Assembly: GCA_006226375.1 (NCBI GenBank)
Contig: SBHC01000018.1
Span: 62,001 to 126,000, forward strand
DNA from: Deltaproteobacteria bacterium
Lineage (GTDB): Bacteria; Myxococcota_C; UBA6777
Length of the DNA stretch: 64,000 nucleotides
Direction of reading: 5' to 3'
The notes below the pieces were generated by a model. That model ran no database searches, had not been told where the DNA came from, and saw only the letters and a program-made list of their open reading frames with translations. The translations under genes and the position numbers were made by a program. Below are positions 61,032-64,000 of this stretch, in pieces (the stretch's first letter is position 1; every line of letters begins with the position of its first letter).

Positions 61032-61607
61032 TCAAGAGCTACGGGACAGGTAGAACAGCAAGACCATCTCGCCCAGGATCTGAAAGGTGGGGAAGGGCTC
61101 GTACGAGGGGTTCTCCGTGCGTCGAGAGTAAGCCTGGACTGCAAACGCAGGGCTTACACGAAGCTGAAAGGCGATGGTTCGTGCGCTGTTAAATACCTGC
61201 AGTCCAAGGCGGACAGGAAACAAAAATTGGAGCAAGGGAAGCGGCTCGATCGGTGTGGACCACAGCGTGAACGCAAAGCCCACGCCGCCAAAGAATTGAA
61301 CGTGGCGTGAGCCGACTTGTCCGTTGAAGCTCCACCCAAACTGGAAAGGCGCCGTGATCCGGCTGTTGGCTCCGATGATTAATGGGGCTGCCAGTTGCAT
61401 GTCCATGAACACGTTGGGAGCGGTGTAATAGCGAAGCTCCAGTGACGGCAACTCTGCCACTGCACCTGAGCCTACGGTGTATCCTCCACCTACGGAGAAT
61501 CCTACACCCCAATCGTTGGGAGTGGGTTCAGCACAAACCGTTGTGCTCCCGAAAAAGAGACCGATCATCACAAGAAGAGCTGCTTGCTTCCACACAGTAA
61601 CCGCCAT
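61032..61607 (-). CDS. Probable outer-membrane beta-barrel protein
   Basis: 191 residues; signal peptide (ends TTVCAE). The mature part alternates hydrophobic and polar residues in strands with Gly/aromatic ends (WGVGFSVGGGYTVG, LELRYY, FQFGWSFNG, RHVQFFGGVGFAF, AFQLRVSPAFAVQAY) and ends with a hydrophobic strand MVLLFYL, consistent with a small eight-stranded barrel. No family recognised. It is convergent with the TPR lipoprotein gene; only 22 bp separate the stops. Confidence 0.7.
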   Translation of the reverse strand: MAVTVWKQAALLVMIGLFFGSTTVCAEPTPNDWGVGFSVGGGYTVGSGAVAELPSLELRYYTAPNVFMDMQLAAPLIIGANSRITAPFQFGWSFNGQVGSRHVQFFGGVGFAFTLWSTPIEPLPLLQFLFPVRLGLQVFNSARTIAFQLRVSPAFAVQAYSRRTENPSYEPFPTFQILGEMVLLFYLSRSS

Positions 61608-61695
61608 TGTTTGTTCCGCAGGGTTGGTTGTCGGCTTGTTCCATGTTCCTTAAAGCGGTCAATGTGGCAAGAACTTGAGGCAGAGAGGAGGGAAG

Positions 61696-62553
61696 TTAGC
61701 GTGCAGGGGAGTAGGAGGAGGCAGCAGGTGATTCGGGTTGGCTTTGGTCAGGTTTGGGACGATGGGTCACTTCGTCGTACGCCTCGTAGTATTCGTGGTG
61801 AAGGGTGCCACACCAACGATCCCACCAGTTGAAGTACAAGCCGAAGTTTCCTTTGCCTTTGTGGTGGTGCATGTTGTGGTGTGTGGAGGTGGTCAACCAT
61901 TGACCCACTGCGTTCTTGGTAAACCCGCGGGGATACAGCTCATAACCCAAATGTCCCAGCACGTTCATCACAGTCATAAACAGGAGAAAGAGCCCTATGG
62001 CGCTGATGTGATGGGGGATCAAAAACACAATGACCCAAATGATTCCGGCCTCCACTACGGCTTCCAGAGGATGAAAGCTAAAGGCTGCCCAAGGGGAAGG
62101 GTTGTGGGAGAGGTGATGGACCCGGTGAAAGTAGCGAAACAGCGCTTTGTGATGCATCATCCGGTGGGTCCAGTAGAAGTAGGCATCATGAACCAGTATC
62201 ATCAAGCCAATGCTGACCCAATAATACGCCCACCCCAGGTCCTCGATTCTTTGGTATCCTAGAGTGTATCCCTGCTTCTTAAGCCAGAAGACAAGCCCAC
62301 CCATCACAGAGAAAATCACAAACGTAGAGAGCGACCAAAGAAACTCTTGTTGCACAATCTTACGTTTGGGGAATCGTTGCTGAATGCGCCGATGGTGCAG
62401 ACGCTCTCGCAGCCACTTCCAAAACACCAAGTACGCAGGGCCTGCGATCAAAACGTACCGAAAGAACACCAGAACAAGGACCAGGCCCATGATGATGAAC
62501 GTCCCGTAAGGAGACGTCATTAAGAACTCGCGGAAGGTCGTTGCGGCAAGCAT
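61696..62553 (-). CDS. Fatty acid hydroxylase/sterol desaturase family protein
   Basis: 285 residues from the ATG at 62553 (AGAGGA upstream); the longer frame is unsupported. Four to five transmembrane helices and the His clusters of the family: HDAYFYWTHR, HHKALFRYFHRVHH and THHNMHHH bind the di-iron centre. NPSPWAAFSFHPLEA is also typical. Members hydroxylate or desaturate lipids using O2 in the membrane. The exact substrate (fatty acid, sterol or carotenoid-like) cannot be told. A His/Pro/Ser-rich tail closes the protein. No lipid pathway gene lies nearby. Confidence 0.9.
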   Translation of the reverse strand: MLAATTFREFLMTSPYGTFIIMGLVLVLVFFRYVLIAGPAYLVFWKWLRERLHHRRIQQRFPKRKIVQQEFLWSLSTFVIFSVMGGLVFWLKKQGYTLGYQRIEDLGWAYYWVSIGLMILVHDAYFYWTHRMMHHKALFRYFHRVHHLSHNPSPWAAFSFHPLEAVVEAGIIWVIVFLIPHHISAIGLFLLFMTVMNVLGHLGYELYPRGFTKNAVGQWLTTSTHHNMHHHKGKGNFGLYFNWWDRWCGTLHHEYYEAYDEVTHRPKPDQSQPESPAASSYSPAR

Positions 62554-62677
62554 GGTTTCCTCTCTCTTTGGTGTGAGCTTTTGTGCGGCACTCGGGCCAG
62601 ATCCGTTTCGATGGATGCAGTATAGAGAAGAAATGTGGGAAAAGTGCAGAGGAACTGAGAAAGTTGATGCAATGGTT

Positions 62678-64000
62678 TTAGGAAGCTGTTGAGCGTTGGT
62701 ACCAAGCGTAGACAGGGACGCCAAGGAGAGTGATAGCCACACCCCAAAGCACTTCGTAGGTGGACTGGATACACAAACCAACCAGAACCGCTGTGTTGAA
62801 GGCTACGAAGATGCCAGGCACCCAGGGGTAGCCCCAGGTTTTGTAGGGACGGGGTGTGTCAGGCTGGCGAACACGAAGAACAAAGAGCGCAAGGACCGTG
62901 AGGCTGGAGAAAGCCATCATCACACCCGCTGTGTATTTGACAAGCTGGTCGAAGCGGCCGGATAAAACAAGGATACAGGCCAAGCCTCCTTGCAGCCAGA
63001 GCGCGGCTGTTGGTGTTTGAAAGCGCGGGTGACGATGCTGCAACGAAGGCAAAGCCACGCCGTTTTGGGACATGGCCTCGCTGATGCGGGCTCCCACCAT
63101 CACAGTGGCGTTCAGGCTTCCCAAGACAGCCAGGGCAATCACCAACGTAAGCAAGTGTCCTGCCGATGAGCCAAACAGACGCTGGATGGCGAAGATGTAC
63201 ACTGTAGGTCTCGCGTTGGGCATGGACGCCGCGGGGACGCCCTGCAAAAACACCCAGCTGATAAGCAGGTACACAGCCACAGCGAGCAAGGTTCCCAGGG
63301 TGAGAGACAGCGGGATGTTGCGTCCGGGCTGGTCGATCTCACTGCCAATGTAGGTGGTCGCGTTCCAGCCTGCGAATGCAAAGAAAATCAGCGCAATGGC
63401 AGGCCACAATCCAGCCCAAGGTGAGAGGTCTTGGGTGGCTACTGCTGCTGGGAGGGGGCTTGTTGGGCTTACAAAGAAGACCGCAACACCTGCCGCAAGC
63501 ATCAAGAGAATCGGGAGAATCGTAACCGTGGCTTGCAGCCAACCTGCGACTTTCAATCCAATGTGGTTGATCACCGTGAGGAGAAGAATGACGCCTATCG
63601 CCAGAAGCTGGGCTCCTGTGACTTTGTAGGTCCAACTTCCCCATGCAAACGACCACAGAGGCTTTTGCACCCAACCGCCGAAAACAACAGGTCCCTGGTA
63701 GAAACAAAGACCCACCGCCATCGCTGCGATGGAGCCTGGGAAGGTTATCACGACGGAGGTCCAACCGGAGAGGAAGGCCGTGCGAGGCCCCAAAGCTTCA
63801 CGGATGTACACGTAGTCGCCGCCGGCTTTGGGCATCATCGCGCCTAGCTCGCCGTAGCTCAGCGCGCCAAACAAAGCGAGGACGCCGCCGATGGCCCAGG
63901 CCGCGAGGAACCAGGAGTTCCAAGGCAAGTGCTTGGCAACATCCGATTGGGTTAGAAAGATCATCACACCGACGATGTTTCCCAGGACAACAGCGGTGGC
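62678..64000 (-). CDS. APC-family amino acid permease, partial at window edge
   Basis: The frame is open to the last base of the window, so the start is missing; upstream codons read ATAVVLGNIVGVMIFLTQ, matching the first helix of the family (normally VVGNIIGSGIF). At least 440 residues are present, with the usual 11-12 helices. Motifs: ELGAMMPKAGGDYVYIREALG (after helix 2), FFAFAGWNATTYIGSEI (helix 6 region), GSLNATVMVGARI (helix 8). Length and motifs fit the LAT/amino acid-polyamine-organocation group. Substrate unknown. No adjacent metabolic gene indicates it. Confidence 0.9.
   Translation of the reverse strand, partial: ATAVVLGNIVGVMIFLTQSDVAKHLPWNSWFLAAWAIGGVLALFGALSYGELGAMMPKAGGDYVYIREALGPRTAFLSGWTSVVITFPGSIAAMAVGLCFYQGPVVFGGWVQKPLWSFAWGSWTYKVTGAQLLAIGVILLLTVINHIGLKVAGWLQATVTILPILLMLAAGVAVFFVSPTSPLPAAVATQDLSPWAGLWPAIALIFFAFAGWNATTYIGSEIDQPGRNIPLSLTLGTLLAVAVYLLISWVFLQGVPAASMPNARPTVYIFAIQRLFGSSAGHLLTLVIALAVLGSLNATVMVGARISEAMSQNGVALPSLQHRHPRFQTPTAALWLQGGLACILVLSGRFDQLVKYTAGVMMAFSSLTVLALFVLRVRQPDTPRPYKTWGYPWVPGIFVAFNTAVLVGLCIQSTYEVLWGVAITLLGVPVYAWYQRSTAS

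Noticed and set aside
62584-62599. Minus-strand TGGC-N8-CCGCA match before the fatty acid hydroxylase
   Set aside because: The -12 element lacks TT and there are no upstream dyads; kept only as a weak possibility.

Overview
The window looks like chromosomal DNA of a member of the Myxococcota (deltaproteobacterial grade) with moderate GC. The basis is a MYXO-CTERM sorting tail (stop at 14943), four Hanks-type Ser/Thr kinases, an FHA-domain sigma-54 activator, and many Cys-rich secreted lipoproteins with MopE-like CNGxDDDCDG repeats, SBBP propellers and dickkopf-like Cys clusters. No rRNA, tRNA, CRISPR array, insertion sequence or phage gene was seen. Few housekeeping genes are present: hslO/Hsp33, an SF2 helicase, a GspE/GspF-type pair, an Mla-type ATPase, an amino-acid permease and a fatty-acid-hydroxylase-type enzyme.

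Layout. 0-9.9 kb: a 49-bp tandem repeat, a secreted protein of unknown function, a membrane spermidine-synthase-like protein, a PEGA kinase, a Cys-repeat secreted protein and a frameshifted lipoprotein hydrolase. 10-21 kb: a three-gene lipoprotein operon with ATGA overlaps, two SBBP lipoproteins, and a small lipoprotein followed by a trypsin-WD40-MYXO-CTERM protease. 21-30 kb: a signalling cluster of FHA/sigma-54 activator, zinc-ribbon kinase and TPR/PEGA partner, then a convergent second zinc-ribbon kinase and a class III adenylate cyclase. 30.06-30.43 kb: a compact unit of three tandem 16-codon genes. 30-39.8 kb: a large MopE/fibrinogen-like lipoprotein, a small lipoprotein, a SARP/NB-ARC/TPR regulator and a candidate selenoprotein read through an in-frame TGA. 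39.8-40.8 kb: a gene-poor stretch ending in a sigma-54-like promoter and a structured leader. 40.8-51 kb: a zinc-ribbon/coiled-coil protein, a TPR/PEGA partner, a kinase and an FGE-like lipoprotein, then helicase, Hsp33 and a secreted protein. 51-64 kb: GspE/GspF-type pair, DUF547 protein, Cys-rich lipoprotein, Mla-type ATPase coupled to a TPR lipoprotein, a barrel-like protein, a fatty acid hydroxylase and a truncated permease.

Three observations stand out. (1) At 30129-30380 three tandem 16-residue ORFs encode the identical peptide MKKKTQVKAGGQISTI. Every difference between them is synonymous, each has its own Shine-Dalgarno, and the unit has its own sigma-54-like promoter and terminator. 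(2) The gene at 38431-39801 is split by one TGA inside a Ser-Cys-TGA-Gly-Ser motif of a thioredoxin-like domain, followed by a hairpin that fits the bacterial SECIS pattern. (3) Two loci about 8 kb apart carry three copies each of a 16-bp dyad (GTCTC-N6-GAGAC type) centred at nearly the same distances (about -107, -130, -150/-160) from sigma-54-like promoters. A related set of four dyads lies upstream of the microgene promoter. The FHA-type sigma-54 activator between them is a natural candidate regulator. All calls were made by eye from the sequence and known family motifs; no search was run.
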